A stretch of 64,000 nucleotides of DNA from JAPLDB01 sp038206355 (GTDB lineage: Bacteria > Bacteroidota > Bacteroidia > AKYH767-A > 2013-40CM-41-45): NCBI GenBank assembly GCA_038206355.1, contig JBBRAY010000002.1:62001-126000 (forward strand). The letters are read 5' to 3'. Positions within the stretch are counted from its first letter, which is position 1, and every line of letters starts with the position of its first letter. The translations under genes and the position numbers were made by a program. The notes beneath the pieces are model-generated. The model was given only the letters and a program-made list of their open reading frames with translations. It made no database searches and was not told the DNA's origin. Below are positions 43,029 through 52,263 of the stretch, piece by piece.

Positions 43029-44936
43029 TCATTCAGTTTTTTTCAGTGCGGCAACGGCTTTCACCGCCAGTGAATCTTTCCGCTCTTGTTTCTTCTTGTC
43101 TTCCTTGAGTTTTTCTTCCATGTAAATTTTAGGGATGACGACGCCATCAAACATTCTCTTTTCTATGACAGGACGCGAAATAGAATCGCGCAGGTATTTT
43201 TCCATCATCAGTGTGGCAATTGGCGCTGCCCAATCTGATCCCCACCCACCGTTTTCAACCATGATACCAATGGCAATTTTGGGGTTTTCCCGTGGTGCAT
43301 ATCCGACAAATAAAGAGTGGTCTCTTCCATGCGGGTTCTGTGCTGTTCCAGTCTTTCCGCAGACCACAATATCTTTAATCTTAGAACCCGCAGCAGTACC
43401 GGATTCCACCACACTTTGCATTCCTTCAATCACGATGTCAAAATATTTCGAATCAACATCGGTATATTGTTTCTCCAGAAAATGCTCGGAGATACCTGCA
43501 GAATCGCTGATCGCTTTCACAATGTGCGGTACATAGTAATAGCCTTTGTTTGCTATGATGCACATGGTATTTGCCATTTGCAACGGAGTGATTCCCAACT
43601 CTCCCTGGCCAATAGAAAGTGAAATAACAGTAGAGGATTTCCACCTGCCTTTTCCAAAGTAGCGGTCATAAAATTCAACAGAAGGAACATTACCCTTCAA
43701 TTCCTGTGGCAGGTCACTGAATAAACGCTTCCCGATACCAAAGGTAAGAACATGGTTCCGCCAGTTCAGGTATCCTTCTTCAGAAGTTCTGAATTTTTTC
43801 TGGTCAATGATACTTCTGAAAACATAGCAATGATAAGTATTACAAGAGTGTGCTATTGCCATCTGCAGTGCCAGTGATCCATGGCGGGCATCGCACTTTA
43901 CAGTCATGCTACCCATGTGGTAGCCGCCATCACAATAATAACTTGTTCCCGGATATAGCACACCCTCCTGCTCAGCAATCAGGTCGTTGATGAGTTTGAA
44001 CGTTGATCCCGGCGGATAATAAGCCATCAATGCCCTATTGAATAAAGGCTTCGTGGGTTCAAATAAAAGTGCAGCATAATTTTTAGTACGCTTTCTTCCC
44101 ACGAGCAGGTTCGGATCATATCCCGGACTACTTACGCAGGCAAGAATTTCTCCCGTTGATGGATCAATGGCAACTACGCCACCCACTTTATTCTGAAAAA
44201 GTTTTTCTCCGTATGCCTGTAGTTTTGCATCCAGCGACAAGGTGAGGTTTTGACCGGCAACTGCAGTGGTGTCAAATTTCCCTTCGTGGTAACTGCCTTT
44301 CTCTCTGTTAAAAACGTCAACCAGCAACGTACGTGTACCGCGTTTACCACGCAAAACTTTTTCATACGACTGTTCTATTCCGCTTTTCCCGATGTAATCA
44401 CCATCCTTATAGTAAGAGTCCTTCCTCGTAATATTTGTATCCACTTCACCAATGTATCCGAATAAATGCGCCGCCATCGGATCAGGATACTTACGGAGTG
44501 TTCGTGGTTGAACAAAAAAGCCGGGAAACTTAAAGAGCACTTCCTGCAGGGCTCCGTATGTCTTAATGGACAACTGTTTAATAAAAATCGAAGGCTTTAC
44601 TTTAGAATAAACCCTTGCTTTACGATACAATTCAGTAAATTCAATGGTTGTAATTCCGACCAGGTTACAAAACTGTACGGTGTCAATATCTTTCACCTGT
44701 TTGGGAACGATCATCAGGTCATACACAGGCTCATTGTATACGAGCAGATTTCCGTTTCTGTCATAGATCAATCCGCGTGCAGGATATTCCGTTACTTTTC
44801 TTATTGCATTGTCATCAGCAGATGCTTTGTAGCTGTCATCCAATACCTGAATAGAAAAGAGCCGCACCAGGAAAATAAATCCGACTGCAAAAAAAATGAG
44901 GAGGATGACGGAACTTCTACCCTGTGAAACGTTCAT
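43029..44936 (-). CDS. mrdA: Penicillin-binding protein 2 (transpeptidase)
   Basis: 635 residues. Cross-links peptidoglycan for elongation as the partner of RodA. One N-terminal membrane helix (VILLIFFAVGFIFLVRLFSI), a PBP dimerisation domain (ARGLIYDRNGNLLVYNEPVY), then the transpeptidase domain. Its active Ser311 is in STFK (311-314), the second motif is SCN in AIAHSCNTYH, and the third is Lys528-Thr-Gly in CGKTGTAQN. The start overlaps mreD by 20 bases, which suggests translational coupling. Confidence 0.97.
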   Translation of the reverse strand: MNVSQGRSSVILLIFFAVGFIFLVRLFSIQVLDDSYKASADDNAIRKVTEYPARGLIYDRNGNLLVYNEPVYDLMIVPKQVKDIDTVQFCNLVGITTIEFTELYRKARVYSKVKPSIFIKQLSIKTYGALQEVLFKFPGFFVQPRTLRKYPDPMAAHLFGYIGEVDTNITRKDSYYKDGDYIGKSGIEQSYEKVLRGKRGTRTLLVDVFNREKGSYHEGKFDTTAVAGQNLTLSLDAKLQAYGEKLFQNKVGGVVAIDPSTGEILACVSSPGYDPNLLVGRKRTKNYAALLFEPTKPLFNRALMAYYPPGSTFKLINDLIAEQEGVLYPGTSYYCDGGYHMGSMTVKCDARHGSLALQMAIAHSCNTYHCYVFRSIIDQKKFRTSEEGYLNWRNHVLTFGIGKRLFSDLPQELKGNVPSVEFYDRYFGKGRWKSSTVISLSIGQGELGITPLQMANTMCIIANKGYYYVPHIVKAISDSAGISEHFLEKQYTDVDSKYFDIVIEGMQSVVESGTAAGSKIKDIVVCGKTGTAQNPHGRDHSLFVGYAPRENPKIAIGIMVENGGWGSDWAAPIATLMMEKYLRDSISRPVIEKRMFDGVVIPKIYMEEKLKEDKKKQERKDSLAVKAVAALKKTE

Positions 44937-45450
44937 TGCCTTTGGTCTGTTTTCCGAATAAATAAATTCCGAGGATAATGATGACTATCGTAATCAATGA
45001 ATTCACGAGTGCTTTAAAGAAAGTAAAGAAGAATTCATTCAACCGGAAAACTTCGAGGTAAAAATAGAAAAAGTGGTGGATGACCGTAAGGATTATTACA
45101 TAAGCAAGAAACCATTTAAGACCCAGTTTCTGTGGAGTAAAAGTAGTTTCAGCTTCATAACCATCGCGCGGAGAGATGAGGTTTAATACTCCAGGCCGGG
45201 CAAAAGCCAGCAAGGTGGCAGCAGCAGCATGCAGTCCGCTGGTGTTACCAAACATATCAATGATCAGCCCTGTCGCAAATCCCATGAGCAACACCGCCCA
45301 CTTTGGAGTTTCCATAGGCAGCAACATGATAAATAAAATATAGATATATGGGTTTACATAACCACTCCACTGCACATGGTTAAGCACGATGATCTGCAGG
45401 AGCATCAGAAACAAAAATCTTTTCAGGTTAGTGAATACTTTAACGATCAT
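44917..45450 (-). CDS. mreD: Rod-shape determining protein MreD
   Basis: 177 residues with about five hydrophobic segments. Inner-membrane partner of MreC in the elongasome. The sequence is poorly conserved, as usual for MreD; PKWAVLLMGFATGLIIDMFGNTSGLHAAAATLLAFARP is the best-matching part. It overlaps mreC by 11 bases and mrdA by 20 bases, and its position within mreB-C-D-mrdA-rodA makes the call firm. Confidence 0.92.
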   Translation of the reverse strand: MIVKVFTNLKRFLFLMLLQIIVLNHVQWSGYVNPYIYILFIMLLPMETPKWAVLLMGFATGLIIDMFGNTSGLHAAAATLLAFARPGVLNLISPRDGYEAETTFTPQKLGLKWFLAYVIILTVIHHFFYFYLEVFRLNEFFFTFFKALVNSLITIVIIILGIYLFGKQTKGNERFTG

Positions 45451-46273
45451 CTGTTTGCTTTTCTTCGAGTACCTGTTGTTCTGCCTTCATTACATTCTCT
45501 ACGATATATACAGAGGAAAGATTGCTGAAATCCGTTGACAACCGTACATTGATGTAAAAAAATTTGTCACCTTTCTTCGCTTCAAAATTCTCCACCACGC
45601 CGATCATAATACCTTCCGGAAAAATAGATGAAAAAGTACTTGTTACGATTGTATCCCCCACAGAAAATTTTACATGAAGCGCGATGTCTTTCAGCAAAGC
45701 GTGGCGAAAATCAAATCCTTCCCATACCAATGAACCGATGTATCCGTTCTTCTTCACTTTTGCACTGATGCGCGTATCCTTATGCAACAGAGAAAGCACA
45801 GAACAAAAATGCGAACTCGTATCTTTCACAATACCCACCAATCCTTCGGCACATACTACTCCCATCTCAGGTTTGATTCCCTGCATTCCACCCTTGTTCA
45901 GTGTGAGATAATTATTTCTTCTGTTAACAGAGTTGTTGATCACTTTGGCAGTTACAAATGTGTACTGCTGCTTGTGAACGGTATCAATCACCAGCTGTTT
46001 CAGGGCGCTGTCTATATAATATGATCCTGGCAACAAGGTGTGCATGGCGGCATTTTCTCTCGACAACGCTTCATTGGCTTTGGATAAGTTAATGTACTCT
46101 GTTACTGCGCTTACTGTACTGTTTACTTTCGCAGCAGCAGCATTGGTACTGTTGATATAGTTTGCATGGTGAAAATTACTGTTGCGGACAATGAGATAAA
46201 AACTGATCGTCTCCATCACCAGGAACAGGATGAAAAAATTATATCGCCAGAGGAAGAGGAATAGGGAGCGCAT
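45440..46273 (-). CDS. mreC: Rod-shape determining protein MreC
   Basis: 277 residues. One N-terminal membrane helix (about 10-30), a periplasmic coiled coil (about 55-90) and the two beta-barrel MreC domain (VVCAEGLVGIVKDTSSHFCSVLSLLHKDTRISAKVKKNGYIGSLVW). It scaffolds PBP2 activation in the periplasm. A 187-base spacer with word repeats separates it from mreB, an unusually large gap for this operon. Confidence 0.95.
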   Translation of the reverse strand: MRSLFLFLWRYNFFILFLVMETISFYLIVRNSNFHHANYINSTNAAAAKVNSTVSAVTEYINLSKANEALSRENAAMHTLLPGSYYIDSALKQLVIDTVHKQQYTFVTAKVINNSVNRRNNYLTLNKGGMQGIKPEMGVVCAEGLVGIVKDTSSHFCSVLSLLHKDTRISAKVKKNGYIGSLVWEGFDFRHALLKDIALHVKFSVGDTIVTSTFSSIFPEGIMIGVVENFEAKKGDKFFYINVRLSTDFSNLSSVYIVENVMKAEQQVLEEKQTDDR

Positions 46274-46279
46274 TTAATC

Positions 46280-46345
46280 AGTAGGCAGTTGGCAATGGGC
46301 AATGGGCTACATACAATAGACAATAGACAAAAAGCAAAAAGCTAT
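46280..46345. repeat. Intergenic word-repeat tract between mreB and mreC
   Basis: Runs of GGCAGTTGGCAATGGGC, CAATAGACAATAGACAA and AAAAGC. TAGGCAGTTGGCA is shared with the in-frame tract of leuS. Confidence 0.7.
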
Positions 46346-46460
46346 AGAGCCATTCGCTTTATTTGGAGATATTAAGTTCGATAAAAATCGTTGAAATAAA
46401 CCAACAATACAATTGCGCATTCAATATTTGCCAACTGCAGGATGTGGACTTAAAATTTTT

Positions 46461-47483
46461 TTAAGGGATCAGAAACTTAAAGCGTCCGATATTTTTCAGG
46501 GCAATACCAGTACCACGGACGACGGCGCGCAGGGGATCTTCAGCAACGTGTACAGGAAGTTTTGTCTTGAGAGATATCCGTTGATCCAGCCCGCGAAGCA
46601 ATGCACCACCGCCGGTGAGGTAAATTCCGGTGCGGTAAATGTCTGCAGATAATTCAGGAGGCGTAAGTTCAAGCGCCTTCAATATGGCTTCTTCTATTTT
46701 CGAAATTGATTTATCAAGGGCGTGGGCAATTTCAGTATAGCTCACAGTGATTTCTTTCGGTATTCCTGTCATCAGGTCACGGCCGTGGACTGCATAGTCT
46801 GGCGGCGGATTCTCCAGTTCAGGCAATGCCGAACCTACTTCGATTTTTATTCTTTCAGCAGAACGTTCTCCGATAAGAATATTGTGCTGCCTGCGCATGT
46901 AATCCCAGATGTCGTTTGTAAATCCGTCACCGGCAACGCGAATAGACTGGTCGCAAACAATTCCTCCGAGCGCGATAACGGCGATTTCACTCGTACCGCC
47001 ACCGATATCAATAATCATATTACCCATTGGCTCTTCCACGTCAATACCAATTCCGATGGCTGCTGCCATGGGTTCATGGATGAGATATACCTCTTTTGCT
47101 CCGGCATGTTCGGCAGAGTCGCGGACGGCACGTTTCTCTACTTCCGTAATCCCCGAAGGAATGCAGATCACCATTTTCAATGACGGCTGAAACAGTCCTT
47201 TGCTCGGGTTAATCATTTTTATCATCCCACGGATCATGTGCTCAGCGGCATCGAAGTCGGCGATAACTCCGTCTTTCAGCGGACGGATGGTCTTGATATT
47301 TTCATGCGTCTTGCCATGCATCATCATGGCCTGCTTACCAACAGCAAGCACTTTTGAAGTTTGGCGATCAATGGCTACGATACTCGGTTCGTCAACCACT
47401 ACTTTATCGTTGTGGATAATCAGCGTATTGGCAGTACCGAGGTCAATGGCAATTTCCTGAGTAAGAAAGTCGAAGAGTCCCAT
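46461..47483 (-). CDS. mreB: Rod-shape determining protein MreB (bacterial actin)
   Basis: 340 residues, standard length. Forms ATP-dependent filaments at the inner membrane that position the elongation machinery. Actin-fold phosphate and adenosine motifs are intact: AIDLGTANTLI, NMIIDIGGGTSEIAVI and YLTGGGALLRGLDQRI. Starts 147 bases after the purH stop, with a promoter-like element immediately upstream. Confidence 0.98.
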   Translation of the reverse strand: MGLFDFLTQEIAIDLGTANTLIIHNDKVVVDEPSIVAIDRQTSKVLAVGKQAMMMHGKTHENIKTIRPLKDGVIADFDAAEHMIRGMIKMINPSKGLFQPSLKMVICIPSGITEVEKRAVRDSAEHAGAKEVYLIHEPMAAAIGIGIDVEEPMGNMIIDIGGGTSEIAVIALGGIVCDQSIRVAGDGFTNDIWDYMRRQHNILIGERSAERIKIEVGSALPELENPPPDYAVHGRDLMTGIPKEITVSYTEIAHALDKSISKIEEAILKALELTPPELSADIYRTGIYLTGGGALLRGLDQRISLKTKLPVHVAEDPLRAVVRGTGIALKNIGRFKFLIP

Positions 47484-47488
47484 GTGGG

Positions 47489-47496
47489 GAAAGTTA
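47489..47496 (-). promoter_or_regulatory. Possible -7 element TAACTTTC at mreB
   Basis: Minus strand, fits TAnnTTTG except for the last base. It ends 5 bases before the ATG, so use would require a leaderless mRNA. Confidence 0.35.
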
Positions 47497-47630
47497 TGCT
47501 TTAAAGGTTAAATGCTATAAGAAAAATATATACGAAAATGCTCAATAGAAGTTCCGTAAAAATATTTTTAGCTAAATGATATTAACTGACTGTTCAACAA
47601 AAGGTGATTCTCAATGTTCAATCGGATAAT

Positions 47631-49151
47631 TTAGTGCTTGAAATGCCTGGTCCCTGTAATCACCATTGCCATTTCGTTTTTATTGCAATAGTCAATCGAA
47701 TCCTGGTCTTTCACGGATCCACCGGGATGTATTACAGAAGCGATACCTGCTTTGTGTGCAATCTCCACGCAATCAGGAAACGGAAAGAATGCATCACTGG
47801 CCATCACAGCACCATTCAGGTCAAACTTAAAATGGCGGGCTTTGGCAATGGCCTGTTCCAGTGCATCAACCCTTGAAGTTTGTCCGGCGCCACCGGCCAG
47901 CAACTGCTTGTTTTTTGCAAGAATAATGGTGTTGGATTTGGTGTGCTTCACCAGTTTGTTGGCAAATTCCATGTCAGTCATTTGTTGTGCAGTCGGCGCC
48001 ACAACAGTAACCGTTTTCATGTCTGTATCCGTTTCAGTTTTAGAATCCCTGTCCTGCACTACTACTCCATTCAGCAGTGAACGGAATTGTTTTTCCTGCA
48101 GCACGGTTTTTTTCTGAATAAGAATGATGCGGTTCTTTTTTTGTTTGAGCACTTCAAGGGCATCATCACTGATGGAAGGCGTAATCAGCACTTCAAAGAA
48201 AAGTTTATTCATCTCTTCTGCAACTGCCTTGTCCACATTTTTGTTTACGATAATGATCCCTCCAAATGCAGAAACCGGATCGCCTGCCAGTGCATCATTC
48301 CATGCATCGCGTATTGAATCGCGCGAAGCCAGTCCGCAGGCATTGTTGTGCTTGAGAATGGCACACGTAGGCTCGCTGAAATCAGCCATGAGCGCAACGG
48401 CTGCGTCAATATCAAGAAGATTGTTGTAAGAGATTTCTTTGCCGTGCAACTGATCAAAGAGTTCATCGAAGTTGCCGTAAAATGTTCCGCGTTGGTGCGG
48501 GTTTTCGCCATAACGCAACGTGCGTGATGTGGTGACGCTCTGTTTGAATGCGGTTACCTTCTCCTCCTTGTTAAAATAATTGAAGATGACTGTATCATAA
48601 TGAGAAGTTACATTAAAGGCATGGGTGGCCATGAACCGCCTTTCATCAATTGAAGACACTCCTTCATTTTTTTCCAGCAATTCAAGAAGGATAGGGTATT
48701 GATCCCGGGTAGAAATAATGAGCACTTCATTGTAATTTTTAGCTGCCGCCCTGATGAGAGAAATACCTCCGATGTCAATTTTTTCTATTACGTCCTCATG
48801 ACTTCCGCCTGACGCAACGGTATTTTCAAATGGATAAAGGTCAACAATCACCAGGTCAATGGCCGGAATCTGAAATTGTTCCACCTCCTGAACATCGCTG
48901 TCGTTATTATCCCGTCGGAGGATGCCCCCGAAAATTTTCGGATGAAGTGTTTTCACCCGCCCGCCCAAAATGTGGGGATAATCAGTGATGGAATCAACAG
49001 TTGTAACCGGAACTCCCAGCTTTTCAATAAACTGCTGCGTGCCACCTGTCGTAATCAGCTTTACCCCAAGGGAATGGAGCTTTCGGATGATGGGTTCGAG
49101 GTTATCTTTATGATAGACAGATATAAGCGCAGTGCTGATTTTCTTTGTCAC
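47631..49151 (-). CDS. purH: Bifunctional AICAR transformylase / IMP cyclohydrolase
   Basis: 506 residues. Catalyses the last two steps of IMP synthesis in the cytoplasm. The N-terminal cyclohydrolase is an MGS-like domain (ALISVYHKDNLEPIIRKLHSLGVKLITTGGT, DYPHILGGRVKTLHPKIFGGIL). The C-terminal transformylase shows LRYGENPHQRGTFYG, CAILKHNNACGLA and SDAFFPFPDCVEIAHKAGI...PGGSVKDQDSIDYC. The start is GTG at 49151; no in-frame ATG lies nearby. It is upstream of the mre operon on the same strand. Confidence 0.97.
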   Translation of the reverse strand: MTKKISTALISVYHKDNLEPIIRKLHSLGVKLITTGGTQQFIEKLGVPVTTVDSITDYPHILGGRVKTLHPKIFGGILRRDNNDSDVQEVEQFQIPAIDLVIVDLYPFENTVASGGSHEDVIEKIDIGGISLIRAAAKNYNEVLIISTRDQYPILLELLEKNEGVSSIDERRFMATHAFNVTSHYDTVIFNYFNKEEKVTAFKQSVTTSRTLRYGENPHQRGTFYGNFDELFDQLHGKEISYNNLLDIDAAVALMADFSEPTCAILKHNNACGLASRDSIRDAWNDALAGDPVSAFGGIIIVNKNVDKAVAEEMNKLFFEVLITPSISDDALEVLKQKKNRIILIQKKTVLQEKQFRSLLNGVVVQDRDSKTETDTDMKTVTVVAPTAQQMTDMEFANKLVKHTKSNTIILAKNKQLLAGGAGQTSRVDALEQAIAKARHFKFDLNGAVMASDAFFPFPDCVEIAHKAGIASVIHPGGSVKDQDSIDYCNKNEMAMVITGTRHFKH

Positions 49152-49174
49152 GGTAATTTTTGTGAATGGGAGCG

Positions 49175-49182
49175 CGAAAATA
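49175..49182 (-). promoter_or_regulatory. -7 promoter element TATTTTCG at purH
   Basis: Minus strand, fits TAnnTTYG followed by CGC, 23 bases before the GTG start. Confidence 0.45.
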
Positions 49183-49192
49183 CATATCCTTT

Positions 49193-49310
49193 CGCCACGA
49201 ATTTCATTAATATGAATTTATAAATATTGCCATTTTGCTTAATGACAATTGGTAAAATTGTGGGGAGAACAAACATTTGTCTCTTGCCACGAATTTCACT
49301 AATTTACACC
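49193..49310. repeat. Two copies of a GCCACGAATTTCAnTAAT word
   Basis: Direct copies at about 49193-49212 and 49283-49302 in the spacer between divergent purH and the next gene. Confidence 0.65.
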
Positions 49311-49344
49311 AATAGAAATTCATATTACTTAGTGATAATTCGTG

Positions 49345-49364
49345 ATCCCGATAGCTATCGGGAT
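49345..49364. repeat. Perfect 20-bp palindrome
   Basis: ATCCCGATAGCTATCGGGAT is fully self-complementary. Its CCCGAT/ATCGGG arms match the inner stem at 19404-19421. Confidence 0.85.
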
Positions 49365-49439
49365 GGTGGCCGTATTCTTCCCTTGAATTTACACTTTTAG
49401 CATTGACCTCAGCATCTTATCTTGCGGCAGTTTATTCCA

Positions 49440-50291
49440 ATGAAACGCATCTTTTTTTTTCTCGCCTTCATTCCGCTAGTTGGAAACGCCCAACCATTTA
49501 TTGACCTTGTTTCCGTTTATTATCAGTACAGCGCTGCTGATAAACCGGTTCACAAAAACACCGTTTATACTGATATCGCTGCTGTATCGCTGACGTTACC
49601 TTTAAAAGTGGATAGCGACTATATCGTGATCAATCCTGTATATGAAAATTTCAGAATGACTTTCCCCGGTTCATTTGTAAGCAGGGAATTTCATGCAGCT
49701 TATATTCCGATTACATGGCTGCACCGATGGAATGAGAAATGGAAAACAGCATTTGTTTTTATTCCAAGATTGAGTTCACAATTAGATGAAGGATTAAAAC
49801 TAAACCAGTTCCAATTGGGTGGTGCATTGCTTGCTTCTTACAAAAAAAAGGAAACGCTGAAATATAAATTCGGAGTTTACTACAACAGCGAGTTCTTCAA
49901 CCATTTCGTTTTGCCACTTTTGGGAATTGAATGGAACATCAATACCAAATGGAACATATTCGGCGTATTACCCGGAAGCATGAACCTGGAATATAAATTC
50001 AGGAAGAGTATGCATGCGGGAATCATGTTCCGTTCCATCACCAACAGTTACCGGACATTCGATAACAACTTCATCCGTGTAAACGATAATCATCTGAAAT
50101 TATTCCTCGACATTTATTTGAAAAAGAATCAGGTGATGAGCATTGAAGCGGGACATACCATCCTTAGAAAATACAAAAGTGGTTACCGTAAAACCGGTGA
50201 CGCCGAATATTATTCAATGAATGTTACCGATGGATATCTTTTCCGAATTGCTTATGCTTTCAGGTTGCGGACCGATGGGACGGGGAAGTAA
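49440..50291 (+). CDS. Predicted outer-membrane protein (DUF6268-like)
   Basis: 283 residues. Signal peptide MKRIFFFLAFIPLVGNAQ; the ATG at 49440 is preferred over an in-frame TTG at 49422 because it begins this signal. The rest is beta-rich with periodic aromatic residues (KYKFGVYYNSEFFNHFVLPLLGIEW), suggesting a small beta-barrel. No function is known for the family and it stands alone. Confidence 0.75.
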   Translation: MKRIFFFLAFIPLVGNAQPFIDLVSVYYQYSAADKPVHKNTVYTDIAAVSLTLPLKVDSDYIVINPVYENFRMTFPGSFVSREFHAAYIPITWLHRWNEKWKTAFVFIPRLSSQLDEGLKLNQFQLGGALLASYKKKETLKYKFGVYYNSEFFNHFVLPLLGIEWNINTKWNIFGVLPGSMNLEYKFRKSMHAGIMFRSITNSYRTFDNNFIRVNDNHLKLFLDIYLKKNQVMSIEAGHTILRKYKSGYRKTGDAEYYSMNVTDGYLFRIAYAFRLRTDGTGK

Positions 50292-50359
50292 ATTGGCAGC
50301 ACTTTATTCCGTTCATAACAAATTGAGTTGAAACCCCAAAAGAAACGGAAGTTCATTGT

Positions 50360-50386
50360 GACTTCTACCTTTTCACTTCTAACTTC
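50360..50386. repeat. Intergenic word-repeat tract (AAAAGGTAGAAGT type)
   Basis: In reverse complement it contains AAAAGGTAGAAGT, also found in frame inside valS (about 57362-57374). It ends in the stop codon of the symporter gene. Confidence 0.6.
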
Positions 50387-51596
50387 ACTCCCTCTCCCAC
50401 TTATCAATCACCGCCGTTGCCACTGCATTCCCGATGATATTGGTTCCTGATCTTCCCATGTCAAGCAACCAGTCTATTGCAAGTATCAGTGCGAGATTTT
50501 GTAATGGAATATCAAAGTAAACGAGCATTCCTGAAATCACTGCAATAGATGCGCCCCTTACCCCTGCCATCCCCTTACTTGAAACAAGGAGGATGAGCAT
50601 CATGGAGATCTGCTGACTTAAAGTAATATCCATTCCTGCGGCCTGCGCAATGGTGAGCGTTGCGAAGGTCATGTACATGATAGAGCCGTCCAGGTTGAAA
50701 GAATATCCGAGCGGAAGTACAAAACTTACGATGCGGTTTCTGAATCCGAATTTTTCAAGCGACTCAATCAACATGGGCATCGCCGACTCACTGCTTGCTG
50801 TACTGAATGCAAGGAGTGTTGGCTCCTTCACGGCTTTCAATAATTTAAAGAAATTTATTCTGATCACCACACATACCAAAAACAGAAAACCAAAAATAAA
50901 AACCAACAGTCCGCCGAAGAAACAGGAAATCAAATACAGGTATCCGTATAAAATCTCAAGTCCTTTCATGGCAATGATGGAAGCCACTGCACCAAACACA
51001 GCATAAGGAGCAAACTTCATTACATAATCCGTTACCTTCAGCATCACGTGCCCGACGGCTTCAAAAAAATCAATGATAATCCTCCCTTTTTCTCTCATCG
51101 CGGCGGTACCCAATGCAAAGAAGATCACAAACACGATGATGGGAAGTATCTGGTTCCTGGCCATTACGTCAACGATGCTTTCAGGAAAAATGCGCTCGAT
51201 AAATTCTTTTGCAATAAATGGTTTGGGTTCACTCACCACTTTCTCCGACAAGTCAAATACAATGTGTTTACCGGGTTCAAACCAGTTCGCAATAGCCAAT
51301 CCCATTGTCAATGCAACAAGCGTTGCGAACGTAAACCACACAATGGTTTTCAATCCCATCCTGCCGATTGATTTTGAGTCGCCTGCCTTTGCAATGCCAA
51401 CAAACAACAGCGAAAACACCAACGGTGCAATTATCATCTTGATGAGCCTGAGAAAAATGTCGCTCAACAACTGCATGTTGTCTGCAAACGGTTTCAGGTT
51501 TTCCGGATCAGGATAAAAATTCCTGTATACTGCGCCGGTGATGATACCAAGTATCAGGCAAATGACAATACGTTGTGTGAGCGTAATTTTTTTCAT
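50385..51596 (-). CDS. Dicarboxylate/amino-acid:cation symporter (DAACS family)
   Basis: 403 residues. Inner-membrane symporter with an elevator-type fold. It has the hairpin motif AFSTASSESAMPMLIESLEKFG, the cation/substrate motif GYSFNLDGSIMYM (NxDGx) and the C-terminal LAIDWLLDMGRSGTNIIGNAVA. This matches GltP/DctA-type transporters for glutamate, aspartate or C4-dicarboxylates; sequence alone does not tell which. A single gene unit. Confidence 0.94.
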   Translation of the reverse strand: MKKITLTQRIVICLILGIITGAVYRNFYPDPENLKPFADNMQLLSDIFLRLIKMIIAPLVFSLLFVGIAKAGDSKSIGRMGLKTIVWFTFATLVALTMGLAIANWFEPGKHIVFDLSEKVVSEPKPFIAKEFIERIFPESIVDVMARNQILPIIVFVIFFALGTAAMREKGRIIIDFFEAVGHVMLKVTDYVMKFAPYAVFGAVASIIAMKGLEILYGYLYLISCFFGGLLVFIFGFLFLVCVVIRINFFKLLKAVKEPTLLAFSTASSESAMPMLIESLEKFGFRNRIVSFVLPLGYSFNLDGSIMYMTFATLTIAQAAGMDITLSQQISMMLILLVSSKGMAGVRGASIAVISGMLVYFDIPLQNLALILAIDWLLDMGRSGTNIIGNAVATAVIDKWERE

Positions 51597-51601
51597 CTGC
51601 G

Positions 51602-51609
51602 CTAATGTA
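51602..51609 (-). promoter_or_regulatory. Possible -7 element TACATTAG at symporter gene
   Basis: Minus strand, one base off TAnnTTTG, followed by CGCAG and the ATG 5 bases on. Confidence 0.3.
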
Positions 51610-51726
51610 GGTTTAATCGGAAAACAAAATGAATTTCATGCAATGGTGCAATGAACGCACAGGATTATTTACTTTTTTTTCTCTGCGGGCATTGCCCCAT
51701 TGCGTGAAACATTACTTCCCTGAATC

Positions 51727-52263
51727 TTAATTCATCTTTGCCATCATGGCCTCCTCTACTTCCATAGTCGGCCCCATCAACTCCGGTTGCACTGATCCGA
51801 TCGGTCTGTAATAAGAAGTAAGTTGACCGCGGTGATGAATGGTATCAAAAAGCATCATCCAGCACGCCTGCATCAATGACATTTCAAAAATTTTCATCGG
51901 TCCCCAAAATGCCGGGATCATTTTACTTTCCCAGTCGTTATCAGTGCAGGAATTTAAAAGCTCAACGAGTTTTGCTGAATTGGTTTCCAGGTCTTTCGCT
52001 GCAGCTTCCGGTGACTGATAAATGTTTGGTCCATCCAACGGAAATTTACCTTCATTCACAAGGTCCATCCTTCCTTCTGCCACTGCCTGTGCAAGTTCTT
52101 TTGGATGCGGGCCGATGTGATTCACCAGTTCCCATGGTGAACGGAACTTTGGATGGTGTTGCTGATTTAACTTCTCCATTTCAATTGGTAAAGAACGAAA
52201 TGCTTTCGCTGTAATGGCGTGGTCGCGCTGCCAGGTGTTGATGAAAAATTCTTTGTTTGTCAT
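51727..52263 (-). CDS. DinB family protein
   Basis: 178 residues, a four-helix DinB bundle. Metal-site His residues appear in LVNHIGPHPKELA and in DTIHHRGQLTSYYRPIG, the HHRGQ motif typical of the family. DinB-like proteins are predicted metal-dependent thiol transferases, often stress-related; no specific substrate is known here. A second, more distant DinB-like protein lies at 40645-41109. Confidence 0.88.
   Translation of the reverse strand: MTNKEFFINTWQRDHAITAKAFRSLPIEMEKLNQQHHPKFRSPWELVNHIGPHPKELAQAVAEGRMDLVNEGKFPLDGPNIYQSPEAAAKDLETNSAKLVELLNSCTDNDWESKMIPAFWGPMKIFEMSLMQACWMMLFDTIHHRGQLTSYYRPIGSVQPELMGPTMEVEEAMMAKMN

Noticed and set aside
46722..47183. 153-codon open frame antisense to mreB
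   Set aside because: Mirror of mreB codons, no start-site evidence.
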